Shown: positions 8,693 through 16,184 of the stretch, piece by piece
How positions within the stretch are numbered: position 1 is the stretch's first letter
Layout of the letters: the number at the start of each line of letters is the position of its first letter
DNA from: Prevotella sp. tf2-5
GTDB lineage: Bacteria > Bacteroidota > Bacteroidia > Bacteroidales > Bacteroidaceae
Length of the DNA stretch: 64,000 nt
Assembly (NCBI RefSeq): GCF_900115435.1
Contig: NZ_FOWK01000010.1
Coordinates: 1-64,000 of the forward strand
Direction: 5' to 3'
The notes under the pieces: model-generated
Told to the model about the DNA's origin: nothing
The model's database searches: none
The model's input: only the letters and a program-made list of their open reading frames with translations
Made by a program: the position numbers and the translations under genes

Positions 8693-8727
8693 GTTTAGAG
8701 TTTAGCGTTTAGAGTTTAGCGTTTAGC
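8693..8727. repeat. Heptanucleotide tandem repeat (GTTTAGM)5
   Basis: Five units, GTTTAGA or GTTTAGC, fill the space between the peroxidase stop and the trxB start. Copy-number change here would alter spacing inside the probable operon. Confidence 0.8.
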
Positions 8728-8729
8728 GG

Positions 8730-9278
8730 TTAGAGGAGCTCCTCGACTTGTTTGGCGATATGCTCGATCTTCTCTGTGGGCTCGAAACGGGCTACCACCT
8801 GTCCCTTCTTATTGATGAGGAACTTGGTGAAGTTCCATTTGATATCGGGCTTCTGCTTGTAGTCGGGGTCTGCCTTTGACAGCATATCATCGAGGATAGC
8901 GGTGAGCTTATGCTCGGGGTCCCAGCCTGCGAAACCCTTTTGCTCTTTCAGGAACTTAAAGAGTGGGTCTGCCTCCTCTCCATTGACCTTGACTTTCTTG
9001 AAACGAGGGAACTCCGTGCCGAAATTCAGTTTACAGAACTCATGGATGGACTCATCCGTACCGGGAGCCTGTTGACCAAACTGGTTGCAGGGGAAGTCGA
9101 GAATCTCAAAACCCTGGCTGTGGTACTTCTTGTAGAGGGCTTCCAGTTCCTCATACTGAGGGGTGAACCCACATTTTGTTGCCGTGTTGACAATCAATAA
9201 TACCTCGTTCGCATACTCTTTCAGCGAAACATCCTTTCCTTTTCTGTCCTTGACAGAGAAATCATAGACCGTTTTCAT
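8730..9278 (-). CDS. Glutathione peroxidase family thiol peroxidase
   Basis: 182 residues. NTATKCGFTPQY contains the peroxidatic cysteine in the position of selenocysteine in animal enzymes, FPCNQFGQQ holds the conserved Gln and a resolving-Cys candidate, and WNFTKFL carries the catalytic Trp/Asn. Bacterial members usually use thioredoxin, which agrees with the downstream trxB. Its promoter is one of the best in the window. Confidence 0.94.
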   Translation of the reverse strand: MKTVYDFSVKDRKGKDVSLKEYANEVLLIVNTATKCGFTPQYEELEALYKKYHSQGFEILDFPCNQFGQQAPGTDESIHEFCKLNFGTEFPRFKKVKVNGEEADPLFKFLKEQKGFAGWDPEHKLTAILDDMLSKADPDYKQKPDIKWNFTKFLINKKGQVVARFEPTEKIEHIAKQVEELL

Positions 9279-9316
9279 ATTTTTAATTAATAATAGGTGT
9301 CTGTCCTAAATTTCTC

Positions 9317-9348
9317 CAAAGATACGAAGAATCATTGGGTTGACCAAA
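9317..9348 (-). promoter_or_regulatory. Promoter of the peroxidase-trxB unit
   Basis: On the minus strand TTTG (9348-9345), exactly 20 bp, then TATCTTTG (9324-9317). The leader to the ATG at 9278 is about 30 nt. Confidence 0.75.
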
Positions 9349-9385
9349 TGTTTTTGGATTTTTTTGTGTAGAAACCTATTCACAC

Positions 9386-9433
9386 AAAAAAGGTGCTATC
9401 CTTGGCATATGCAACTACCAGGCAGCACCTTTT
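9386..9433 (-). terminator. Terminator of the L31 gene
   Basis: AAAAGGTGCT and AGCACCTTTT form a perfect stem around a loop containing CATATG. On the minus strand it is followed by a T-run. It sits between the L31 gene and the peroxidase promoter. Confidence 0.8.
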
Positions 9434-9455
9434 ATCTCTTTACTGTGGAAATATC

Positions 9456-9710
9456 TTATTTCTTCGCAGCCTTACCGTAGCGGCTCATGAACTTGTCTAC
9501 GCGACCTGCAGTATCCACGAGCTTGCTCTTACCGGTATAGAAGGGGTGAGAGGTGCTCGAGATTTCGATTTTAACCACTGGGTAAGTTTCGCCTTCGAAT
9601 TCTACGGTGTCATTTGTCTTTGCGGTAGAACGCGAAAGGAACATATCGCCGTTGGACATGTCCTTGAACACGACGGGGCGATAGTTTTCTGGATGAATAC
9701 CTTTTTTCAT
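9456..9710 (-). CDS. rpmE2: 50S ribosomal protein L31, type B
   Basis: 84 residues beginning [15 protein letters not shown] with the [10 protein letters not shown] motif of L31. It lacks the zinc-binding CxxC cysteines of type A, so it is the zinc-independent form. It is a component of the large subunit near the central protuberance. It stands alone with its own promoter and terminator. Confidence 0.96.
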   Translation of the reverse strand: MKKGIHPENYRPVVFKDMSNGDMFLSRSTAKTNDTVEFEGETYPVVKIEISSTSHPFYTGKSKLVDTAGRVDKFMSRYGKAAKK

Positions 9711-9761
9711 TTTACTTTAATTATTATCTGTTATTTACTATATATGCATAAAAGCGGGTGC

Positions 9762-9804
9762 AAAGGTACAAAAAAGATTAAAGATTAAAGATTAAAGATT
9801 AAAG
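9762..9804 (-). promoter_or_regulatory. L31 promoter with a heptamer repeat across the -33 region
   Basis: The -7 box reads TACCTTTG on the minus strand (9769-9762). The -33 region falls inside four perfect copies of GATTAAA (9777-9804), which read TTTAATC on the minus strand and give TTTA in place of TTTG. Confidence 0.6.
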
Positions 9805-9841
9805 ATTTTTAAGAATTTAACTATTTTTTGTATCTGACGAA

Positions 9842-10549
9842 TTATTCCTCCTCCACGATGATATCACTCTGAGGTACCTCCTCGATAATCTCCTCCACAG
9901 GCAGTGAGGGCTTTTCCTCTTTGATCTCTGTGGCTATCTCCTCAGCCTCTAAACCCCTTTCTGACTCCTCCTGTTGGCGTTTCATCTGTCGGCGAAGGCT
10001 ATAGACCATGATGGAGTTGATGGTCTCGGTGACACCATATACCAGCATACACCAGCCCAGGATAATCATAGGCAGCTCAGCACTCTCCATGGGTTTGACG
10101 AAGATCAGGATACCGGCGATAAGAAGTACGATGGGGGCTATCCAGAAAAAAGCACCGATGGAACCGTAACGGCGTGCCGCTACCAATACGATGAGTTGGT
10201 TGATGCTGCCTAATATCAGCATGGCACCTAAGATATACATCAGCCATTTGACGAACATATCGGGGCTGAGGACGAGGGTCAGACCGAGGAGGACACTGCC
10301 GATGCCTACCAAGGGGAAGGCTGGCTGGGTGCCTCTGATGATGTTTCCACGGGCATCCGTAATGGTTAATTCCCCTGCGTGACGCTTGGCATTCCAATAG
10401 GATATCAAGGCAATGATGCCCGACAACAGGAAGAGGATACCTATTGCCATGGTCAGCCATGTGACGGAATTATCGGGATATTTCAACAACAATACTCCGA
10501 TGATGACGGAGCATAACGCACGGAAGATAGAACTCTGTAATAGTTTCAT
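9842..10549 (-). CDS. DUF308/HdeD-family membrane protein
   Basis: 235 residues with six hydrophobic segments in two repeats of three (about 8-50, 75-120, 130-175), the layout of the HdeD/DUF308 family, and a Glu-rich cytoplasmic tail from about 190. The family is linked to acid stress in enterobacteria, but its biochemical role is unknown. It is divergent from the phosphatase gene across a perfect 18-bp inverted repeat. Confidence 0.8.
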   Translation of the reverse strand: MKLLQSSIFRALCSVIIGVLLLKYPDNSVTWLTMAIGILFLLSGIIALISYWNAKRHAGELTITDARGNIIRGTQPAFPLVGIGSVLLGLTLVLSPDMFVKWLMYILGAMLILGSINQLIVLVAARRYGSIGAFFWIAPIVLLIAGILIFVKPMESAELPMIILGWCMLVYGVTETINSIMVYSLRRQMKRQQEESERGLEAEEIATEIKEEKPSLPVEEIIEEVPQSDIIVEEE

Positions 10550-10572
10550 GTCTTTTTACTTATTTTTTCCGC

Positions 10573-10613
10573 TGCAAAGATAGGCATTTTTTCCCAAAAT
10601 GCCTATCTTTGCA
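10573..10613. promoter_or_regulatory. Perfect inverted repeat holding two back-to-back -7 boxes
   Basis: The arms 10573-10590 (TGCAAAGATAGGCATTTT) and 10596-10613 are exact reverse complements around TTCCC. Each arm contains a TATCTTTGC -7 box, one for each divergent gene, and neither has a clear TTTG at -33. It may be a shared operator or an activator-dependent divergent promoter. A hairpin in RNA is also possible. Confidence 0.6.
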
Positions 10614-10615
10614 CT

Positions 10616-11194
10616 ATGAAAATGACAACAATCTTTCTGGTACGACATGGGGAGACGGTGGATAATGCCCGCCAGATCATGCAAGGACAGACTCCTGGGG
10701 AGTTGAATGAACAGGGTAGGGAACAAGCCCGGCAGGTGGCGGAACGCCTTGCCACGGAGGAGATTGACGCTGTGGTGGCGAGTGACTTGCGTCGTGCCAT
10801 ACAGACGGCGGAATATATTGCGGAACCTCATCACTTGCCGGTGGTGACAACTCCCTTGCTCCGAGAACGGGACTGGGGCAGTTTTACGGGACGTTTCATC
10901 CCGGATCTGCGGGGAGAGGTATGGCCTGATGATATCGAAACGGAGGAAGCCATGATGCAAAGAGCCCATGACTTCCTGAAAAAAATGACAGCCACCTACG
11001 AAGGAAAACGAGTGGTGGCTGTCGGACACGGTATTATCAATAAAGCGATATTAGCCGTTTATGCTTCATGTTCTATGAAGGAGGTACAGCGGATGATGAA
11101 TGCCGAGGTGCGTGTCTTAACGACGTCCTCCGTAGCTGTGGCCGCCTCCAGAGCGGTGACCTCCTCCGAAACTACCACCGCCTCTGCTGAATGA
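10616..11194 (+). CDS. Histidine phosphatase superfamily protein (phosphoglycerate-mutase-like)
   Basis: 192 residues. FLVRHGETVDNA is the branch-1 catalytic motif with the phospho-accepting histidine, ELNEQGREQA is the usual following helix, SDLRRAIQTAE supplies the second arginine and VVAVGHG the second histidine. The substrate cannot be assigned. The -7 box ends at 10611, so the mRNA should start at or very near the first ATG (10616) or the ATG at 10622. The last 26 residues are a low-complexity tail that overlaps, antisense, the Gly-rich tail of the next gene by 78 nt. Confidence 0.85.
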   Translation: MKMTTIFLVRHGETVDNARQIMQGQTPGELNEQGREQARQVAERLATEEIDAVVASDLRRAIQTAEYIAEPHHLPVVTTPLLRERDWGSFTGRFIPDLRGEVWPDDIETEEAMMQRAHDFLKKMTATYEGKRVVAVGHGIINKAILAVYASCSMKEVQRMMNAEVRVLTTSSVAVAASRAVTSSETTTASAE

Positions 11195-12124
11195 ACCTCC
11201 ACTGCTGTGTGAGGAGCTGCCTCTGCTGAAGGAACCTCCACCGAAGGAACCACTGCTGTGTGAGGAGCTGCCTCTGCTGAAGGAGCCACTGCTGTGTGAG
11301 GAAATCCCACTGCCGCTGATCGTTCTGGTAGGACGATTCTCGATGCTCCTCTGTTCCATGTGGCGATGATGGCTACCGCTATTGTTGTCACGGTTGTAAT
11401 CCCTATTGCGGTTATAGTCCCTATTGCGGCTATAGTCCCTGTTGCGGTTGTTGTCACGGTTATAGTCTCTGTTGCGATTGTAATCCCTGTTACGGTTGTA
11501 ATCACGGTTATTACTCTCGTGGTGACGATTCATGTCACGATGGTTGACCGTCGTACGGGTAGAGCTGTGGCGTACCCCGTTATTATGATGGTGGCGGTAG
11601 TCTCCACGGTTCCAACCGTCACGCATTCCAAAATGACGGGTGTTGTGATGGTGGATGTAGTGGTCACGACGGCTGTGATACCAACCATGTCCTCCTACAC
11701 GATGCCAGGCATGACCTCCACGATAGCTGGCGTAGAATACGGGGCGACCATAGTAGAAATAGTCACGATGTGGATAACGGGCATAGATGCCGAAGTGCCA
11801 GAAACCATCTGACCAGTAGAGGGGACGGTAGAAATAGGTGGCGGCACGGAAAGCACTCAGCTGCCAGTCGAGCAGGATATAGCTCAGGTCGAGGTTACGA
11901 CGCTCCCAGTAGGTGCCATACACATCATCATAACTGGTGACTCCCATCAGGTAGTCGAGATTGATCTCATAAGCAGCCTCATACTGCTCTTCTGTCAGGT
12001 TCAACTCGTAAGCCATCTTATCCGTCAGGAAGAGGGCCTCGTTGCGAGCCTGCTCGTAGCTCATTGCCTTGCCCGTTGCTGCAACTAACAGCATTGCTAC
12101 CAGGGCGATCATCATCTTCTTCAT
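11117..12124 (-). CDS. Secreted His/Tyr- and repeat-rich protein, paralogue of 59194-59808
   Basis: About 335 residues from the ATG at 12124, which begins a signal peptide (MKKMMIALVAMLLVAATGKA); the upstream ATG at 12151 is too close to the promoter. A conserved N-terminal half (SYEQARNEALFLTDKMAYEL, INLDYLM, FYRPLYW) matches the protein at 59194-59808 closely. The C-terminal half is low complexity: many NRDYNR units, then SHSSGSF/GGG units. No catalytic motif is visible. His/aromatic content suggests a surface or metal-binding role, but that is only inference. Confidence 0.8.
   Translation of the reverse strand: MKKMMIALVAMLLVAATGKAMSYEQARNEALFLTDKMAYELNLTEEQYEAAYEINLDYLMGVTSYDDVYGTYWERRNLDLSYILLDWQLSAFRAATYFYRPLYWSDGFWHFGIYARYPHRDYFYYGRPVFYASYRGGHAWHRVGGHGWYHSRRDHYIHHHNTRHFGMRDGWNRGDYRHHHNNGVRHSSTRTTVNHRDMNRHHESNNRDYNRNRDYNRNRDYNRDNNRNRDYSRNRDYNRNRDYNRDNNSGSHHRHMEQRSIENRPTRTISGSGISSHSSGSFSRGSSSHSSGSFGGGSFSRGSSSHSSGGSFSRGGGSFGGGHRSGGGHSYGGRR
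11379..11514 (-). repeat. Coding tandem repeat for NRDYNR units
   Basis: Degenerate 12- to 18-nt units (for example CGGTTATAGTCCCTATTG on the plus strand) encode repeated Asn-Arg-Asp-Tyr blocks. A second repeat for SHSSGS(F) lies at about 11190-11310. Both are likely to vary in length by slippage. Confidence 0.7.
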
Positions 12125-12169
12125 ATCTCTTAATATTTTAATGTTCGACATTTATTACTTTTTACACTG

Positions 12170-12177
12170 CAAAAGTA
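12170..12177 (-). promoter_or_regulatory. -7 box of the repeat-rich secreted protein gene
   Basis: TACTTTTG on the minus strand. Transcription from about 12163 gives a leader of about 40 nt to the ATG at 12124. Confidence 0.55.
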
Positions 12178-12201
12178 GGAAGAAAATAAGGCATATAAAA
12201 A

Positions 12202-12232
12202 GGATTTCCCCTAAACTGTGTGGGGGAAATCC
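12202..12232 (-). terminator. Terminator at the end of the wzi-lipoprotein unit
   Basis: GGATTTCCCC and GGGGAAATCC form a 10-bp stem; on the minus strand it is followed by T5. Confidence 0.75.
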
Positions 12233-12242
12233 CTATAGTGAA

Positions 12243-12291
12243 GATGTAAGATGTAAGATGTAAGATGTAAGATGGATGATGAAAGATGAGG
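12243..12291. repeat. Heptanucleotide tandem repeat (GATGTAA)4 plus three variants
   Basis: Four perfect GATGTAA units and GATGGAT, GATGAAA, GATGAGG make seven units, ending just before the stop codon of the lipoprotein gene. Confidence 0.85.
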
Positions 12292-12295
12292 TGGG

Positions 12296-12700
12296 TTAGT
12301 ATTTATAGAAGTTCCACTTCTGCCCTTCCTTACTCAATACGAGGATGTCCCCATTGAGTGCCTCTATCTTCACACGGATATTATTAAAAGGTTTGAAACC
12401 GAAGGACTCTTCCACCATCACAGTATCGGATTTCAACGCTTCCTTGGAGTAGCACTGGATGAAAAGACTGTCACCCTTATGTTGGAAATTGCCATAGACC
12501 TCACTGGCATCTTTGTCCCTGAATCGTGTAAGTGATCCAGAGAAACTAACGTATTTACTGTCAGAGTCTGCCATCCTCCATTGCCCAAATAAGTCACCTG
12601 CTTCTCCTCCCTCCTGGCAGGAGTTGAGAAGGAAGATGGATGATGTAAGAAGTAAGATGTATGATGTCAGATGTCTGATGATTTTATAAGATTTTGCCAT
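12296..12700 (-). CDS. Small lipoprotein of unknown function, coupled to wzi
   Basis: 134 residues from the ATG at 12700, which overlaps the wzi stop by 17 nt, so translation is probably coupled. The signal peptide ends in a lipobox (FLLNSC). The mature part contains LFGQWRM and repeated beta-like strands and may be lipocalin-like. The signal peptide is encoded by the heptamer array 12632-12680 and contains HLTSY, the same motif the repeat yields in the symporter. A role with Wzi is inferred only from position. Confidence 0.75.
   Translation of the reverse strand: MAKSYKIIRHLTSYILLLTSSIFLLNSCQEGGEAGDLFGQWRMADSDSKYVSFSGSLTRFRDKDASEVYGNFQHKGDSLFIQCYSKEALKSDTVMVEESFGFKPFNNIRVKIEALNGDILVLSKEGQKWNFYKY
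12632..12680. repeat. Heptanucleotide tandem repeat inside a signal-peptide coding region
   Basis: Seven units: GAAGATG, GATGATG, TAAGAAG, TAAGATG, TATGATG, TCAGATG, TCTGATG. They encode most of the hydrophobic signal of the lipoprotein on the minus strand. Confidence 0.75.
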
Positions 12701-14183
12701 GGAAGTTAATTTTGAAGTTAAACGTAGAACAGTCGCCATAGATATTGCCCTTGTCGAAAGCATACGCCGCAGAGAATTGCCAGGGTCCTAACTGGTAGAT
12801 GCCTTGGAACATGGCATCGAAAGAGTGATGCTTTTGGACAAGTGGATTGGCATACGTGCCCCATCCTTCCTTGTAGGATCCTTTAATCAGGTATGACAGC
12901 CGGTCCGAAATCTCGCCATTGACCCCCAGATGCCATGCCTTGATGCGGTTGTCACGGAAAGTGGTGTATCCCTCCTTATTATATATAGGGGAGGTAATCA
13001 GCGGGTTGCCCGGTGTCATGCCATAGTGTGCATAGCTGTCATAGAAACTATGGTTGTAGTAGTTGTCGTCACCTGTTACCATGTCAGTAATCTGACTGCG
13101 GATGGGTTCTGGATAGTCCCCACTGTCCCAGTGCAGGGGACCCGACTGGTTGGTTGATTGGAAATACTCAAAGACGGCACCCCTGACATATTGTCTCCCT
13201 GTCGTCTTGTTGGTGTATTGTAGTCCCCACAGACCGTCCCATCCATTACCCTTTCGGATACCAGACCCATCCTCAAAAGGATTGTCGAGATATGCCTGTA
13301 CCTGATGGTCCTTGTTGATGTTCCAGCCAATCTGATAGGTCATCACACCGATGTGGTTGCCATAGACCCAGTCCTCCATGGCGTTATTCTCGAAATACTT
13401 GCTGTCTCCTGTCGGAAGGATGGCTCTCCAGAATGCTTTTAGATTGGCAGGCTTCTTCTTGGGAGTCAGTACTCCGTCCACATAACTGTAGTTGGTGCCG
13501 CCAAACTGTACTGCATGCTCAATGCCCACCATGACAAAGACAGGTTTCTCGGGATTACTGCGGATATACAAGTGCTTCTGGTGGTAATAGGCTCCGGTGG
13601 CATACATGGCATTCACGTCTGTCTTGTAGAACATATCCTCACGGTATTTGCTGTCCAAGAACTTTCCGTAGCCGAAGTCGAAATTAATCTGCACCCAGTT
13701 CTTGGTATAGGGTACTGTCCAGAACCCGTTGGTACCCACATGAACCTGTGGGATGGGCTTGGCATTCGTACCCTTGACGAAAGAACCGCTGGACAGCAAG
13801 TTGTCACGAACAACCTGTGGCATCTCCCTGCTGCCCACTTCGAAGAAGAACGACTTCCATGAGAGGTTGACATAACACTGCTGAAGATAGACCTTATGGT
13901 CAGCATGCAGGGAACCGATGGCATCAACAGCTCCTGACAGTTTCCAGTTTTTGTTGAAAACATGTTCTATGTTCACAGCCCCACGCAGATATGCCGTATT
14001 GGAGCGGGTTCCCAGGGCGTGATGGCGGTTGGTCGCCAACTGAAAAGCGGTATAGTCACCAGTACCCACAGCAGTCTCTGCCGTCACGTCGTAGGTGATG
14101 TGGGTACCCAGTGAGTCCTGTGCTCCTGCCACTGACGTATGAGTGAGGAGGGCAAGGACGAGGTAAAGGTATTTGTTTGTCAT
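12684..14183 (-). CDS. wzi: Capsule assembly Wzi-family outer-membrane protein
   Basis: 499 residues with a signal peptide (cleavage near AGAQ) and many alternating beta strands. The order of motifs (EHVFNKNWKLSG, LSWKSFFFEVGSRE, TNAKPIPQVHVG, WVQINFDFGYGKFLD) follows the Wzi/CAPAM family, an outer-membrane barrel involved in capsule attachment. It follows the initiating sugar transferase by 15 nt in the same operon. Confidence 0.88.
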   Translation of the reverse strand: MTNKYLYLVLALLTHTSVAGAQDSLGTHITYDVTAETAVGTGDYTAFQLATNRHHALGTRSNTAYLRGAVNIEHVFNKNWKLSGAVDAIGSLHADHKVYLQQCYVNLSWKSFFFEVGSREMPQVVRDNLLSSGSFVKGTNAKPIPQVHVGTNGFWTVPYTKNWVQINFDFGYGKFLDSKYREDMFYKTDVNAMYATGAYYHQKHLYIRSNPEKPVFVMVGIEHAVQFGGTNYSYVDGVLTPKKKPANLKAFWRAILPTGDSKYFENNAMEDWVYGNHIGVMTYQIGWNINKDHQVQAYLDNPFEDGSGIRKGNGWDGLWGLQYTNKTTGRQYVRGAVFEYFQSTNQSGPLHWDSGDYPEPIRSQITDMVTGDDNYYNHSFYDSYAHYGMTPGNPLITSPIYNKEGYTTFRDNRIKAWHLGVNGEISDRLSYLIKGSYKEGWGTYANPLVQKHHSFDAMFQGIYQLGPWQFSAAYAFDKGNIYGDCSTFNFKINFHGKIL

Positions 14184-14198
14184 AGGCTTAAAGGGTAT

Positions 14199-14828
14199 TT
14201 AGAATTTCTTGCCTGCCGCTACATGGGTGACGGTGAGGAACATAATCTTGATGTCCTCCCACCATGACCGGCGCTTGAGATAGTCGAGATCCATCTCCAG
14301 ACGCTTGAGCATCTTCTCCATGGTGTCCGTATAACCATTGTAGAGGGTAGCATACGAGGTGACACCCGGTCGTATCTGGTAGAGGTACTTATACCGGCAG
14401 TCCTGTTTCATAATCTGGTCGATATAGAACTTACGCTCAGGACGTGGACCGACAAAAGAGATGTCCCCTTTCAGTACGTTCCAGAGCTGGGGTAGTTCAT
14501 CCAGATGGTGACTTCTGAGGAACTTACCCGTCTTGGTCAATCGTTGGTCTCCATCTGCCTTATAGAGCTCTGGTCCGTTCTCCTCCGCATTAACCACCAT
14601 GCTGCGAAACTTATAGATGGTGAAGGGTCGTCCGAAGCGTCCGATGCGTTCTTGTTTATAGATGACCGGTCCGTCTTTGTCTTCCCGTATGATCATGATG
14701 TAGCAGATGAGGAAGAGGGGAGAGGAGAGGATGAGGAATATCAAGGCACCGAAAAAGTCAAACCACCGTTTGACCTCTCGTTCAAAAGCATTCATCCCAT
14801 CATAGATATACGGGTAGTGTTGTTCCAT
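14199..14828 (-). CDS. Initiating sugar transferase (WcaJ/PglC-type phosphoglycosyl transferase)
   Basis: 209 residues. One re-entrant hydrophobic segment (about 23-46), then KQERIGRFGRPFTIYKFRSM, DELPQLWNVLKGDISFVGPRPE and IRPGVTSYATL, the three diagnostic blocks of the bacterial sugar transferase family. It moves a sugar-1-phosphate from a nucleotide sugar to undecaprenyl phosphate at the inner face of the membrane. The locus also has a WecA-like enzyme of the other class, so two lipid-linked glycans may be started here. Confidence 0.93.
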   Translation of the reverse strand: MEQHYPYIYDGMNAFEREVKRWFDFFGALIFLILSSPLFLICYIMIIREDKDGPVIYKQERIGRFGRPFTIYKFRSMVVNAEENGPELYKADGDQRLTKTGKFLRSHHLDELPQLWNVLKGDISFVGPRPERKFYIDQIMKQDCRYKYLYQIRPGVTSYATLYNGYTDTMEKMLKRLEMDLDYLKRRSWWEDIKIMFLTVTHVAAGKKF

Positions 14829-14961
14829 CAGCAGTTTATTTTATCTATAGAACGGCATACCTTATATGATTATTGTCTGCACAGCCCTTTTTTTATTCTT
14901 TCTGTTTTACCCAGTATACCATTCCGCTCTTGGTGCGCTTACTCTTGAACAGCAGTAGGGT

Positions 14962-16044
14962 TCAGGCGTGGTTCTGAATTTGGGTGTTGATACCCGTATT
15001 GAACAGGTTGTAGCAAAGGATGTCAATGACAAGAATCCAGGTAGAGGATAGTACCGTGTAAAGGAGGTAGTTGAGGATGACGAAAAACACCGACAGACAG
15101 AGGATGCAGGCAAGAGTCTGATGCTGAGTAAGTCCTGCCCTCATCAGTTTGTGGTGGATATGGTTCTTGTCAGCCAAGAAGAGGGGCTTGTGATGGATAA
15201 ACCGATAGATGGTCACCCTGACGACATCTGCCATCGAGACGAAGAGTAGGGTGAGGGGTACAAGAAGTGCTTCCTGGCGTGTTTGCCATATCGCCGTGTT
15301 ATCCGAGGCGCATTTGATAAACAGGAACCCCAGAGTGAAACCTAACGACAAAGAGCCGGAGTCACCCATGAATATCTTGGTGTTCTTCTCTATTTTCCCG
15401 AAAAGGTTGAAGTAGAGAAAGGCGACCAATGCCCCCATCATACCGGCTGTCAGTATAGAGTAGGTGTTGACAAACACCTGATAATGTCTGAAATATACCA
15501 GAAAACCCGTAAGGGCAAGTAATGATATGCTGGCGGCTAGTCCGTCAATGCCATCAATCAGGTTAATGGCATTATCAATCAATACCATGATGAAAATGGT
15601 CAGAGGAATACCAATATAATAAGGTATCTCATGGATACCAAATAGTCCGTAGAGGTTGTTGATATACAGCCCACAGAAAGGTAATAGGCATGCTGTGGCA
15701 ATCTGTACGATGAACTTTGTGGGTGCCTTGAGACCCACTAAATCGTCCACAATGCCAGTAAGGTAAATGACCAGCAGGCCAATAAAGAATACTGCACTCC
15801 AGATATTGACAGACAGATTGTATTTGTCTGTAATAGGTACAAACATTAAGATGGCAGTAAAGGCTATCAGCATACTAGGAAAGAATGAGAATCCTCCCAT
15901 CCGTGGGGTAGCATTCTTATGGACTTTCCGTTCATTGGGAATGTCGTAGAGTCTTTTTCGTTTGCAAAAATCAAGAATAAGCGGAGTAAAAACAACTCCA
16001 CATACCAGACTTAAAAGAAATGCCACGAGTAGATATATTGTCAT
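14962..16044 (-). CDS. WecA/MraY-like undecaprenyl-phosphate GlcNAc-1-phosphate transferase
   Basis: About 360 residues with roughly 11 membrane helices. PRMGGF, IVDDLVGL, NLIDGIDGLA and FMGDSGSL are the metal- and substrate-binding motifs, and HIHHKLMRAGLTQHQ is the C-terminal cytoplasmic loop. It starts lipid-linked glycan synthesis with UDP-HexNAc. ATG 16044 is preferred to the TTG at 16050. After the TGA at 14962-14964 the same frame stays open for 22 more codons to a TAA at 14893. The 130-bp gap before the next gene shows nothing else. Confidence 0.92.
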   Translation of the reverse strand: MTIYLLVAFLLSLVCGVVFTPLILDFCKRKRLYDIPNERKVHKNATPRMGGFSFFPSMLIAFTAILMFVPITDKYNLSVNIWSAVFFIGLLVIYLTGIVDDLVGLKAPTKFIVQIATACLLPFCGLYINNLYGLFGIHEIPYYIGIPLTIFIMVLIDNAINLIDGIDGLAASISLLALTGFLVYFRHYQVFVNTYSILTAGMMGALVAFLYFNLFGKIEKNTKIFMGDSGSLSLGFTLGFLFIKCASDNTAIWQTRQEALLVPLTLLFVSMADVVRVTIYRFIHHKPLFLADKNHIHHKLMRAGLTQHQTLACILCLSVFFVILNYLLYTVLSSTWILVIDILCYNLFNTGINTQIQNHA

Positions 16045-16184
16045 AAGCAATTTTCGGTTATATATTATATATAACTGACAATTCTGTCTTATATTGTGTG
16101 TTTCGTTTTTTTTTCTTTGGTGGAGATTCAGGGGACAGATACAATATAAGGGAGTCTTCTGCGTTTAATCTTAAAAGACAATAC

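Noticed and set aside
10077..10460. ORF in another frame of the DUF308 gene
   Set aside because: Shadow frame; the DUF308 frame has coherent membrane helices.
11360..11812. 150-residue Val/Ile/Thr-rich ORF opposite the repeat-rich protein
   Set aside because: It is the mirror of the coding repeats in the secreted protein gene, with no ribosome site.
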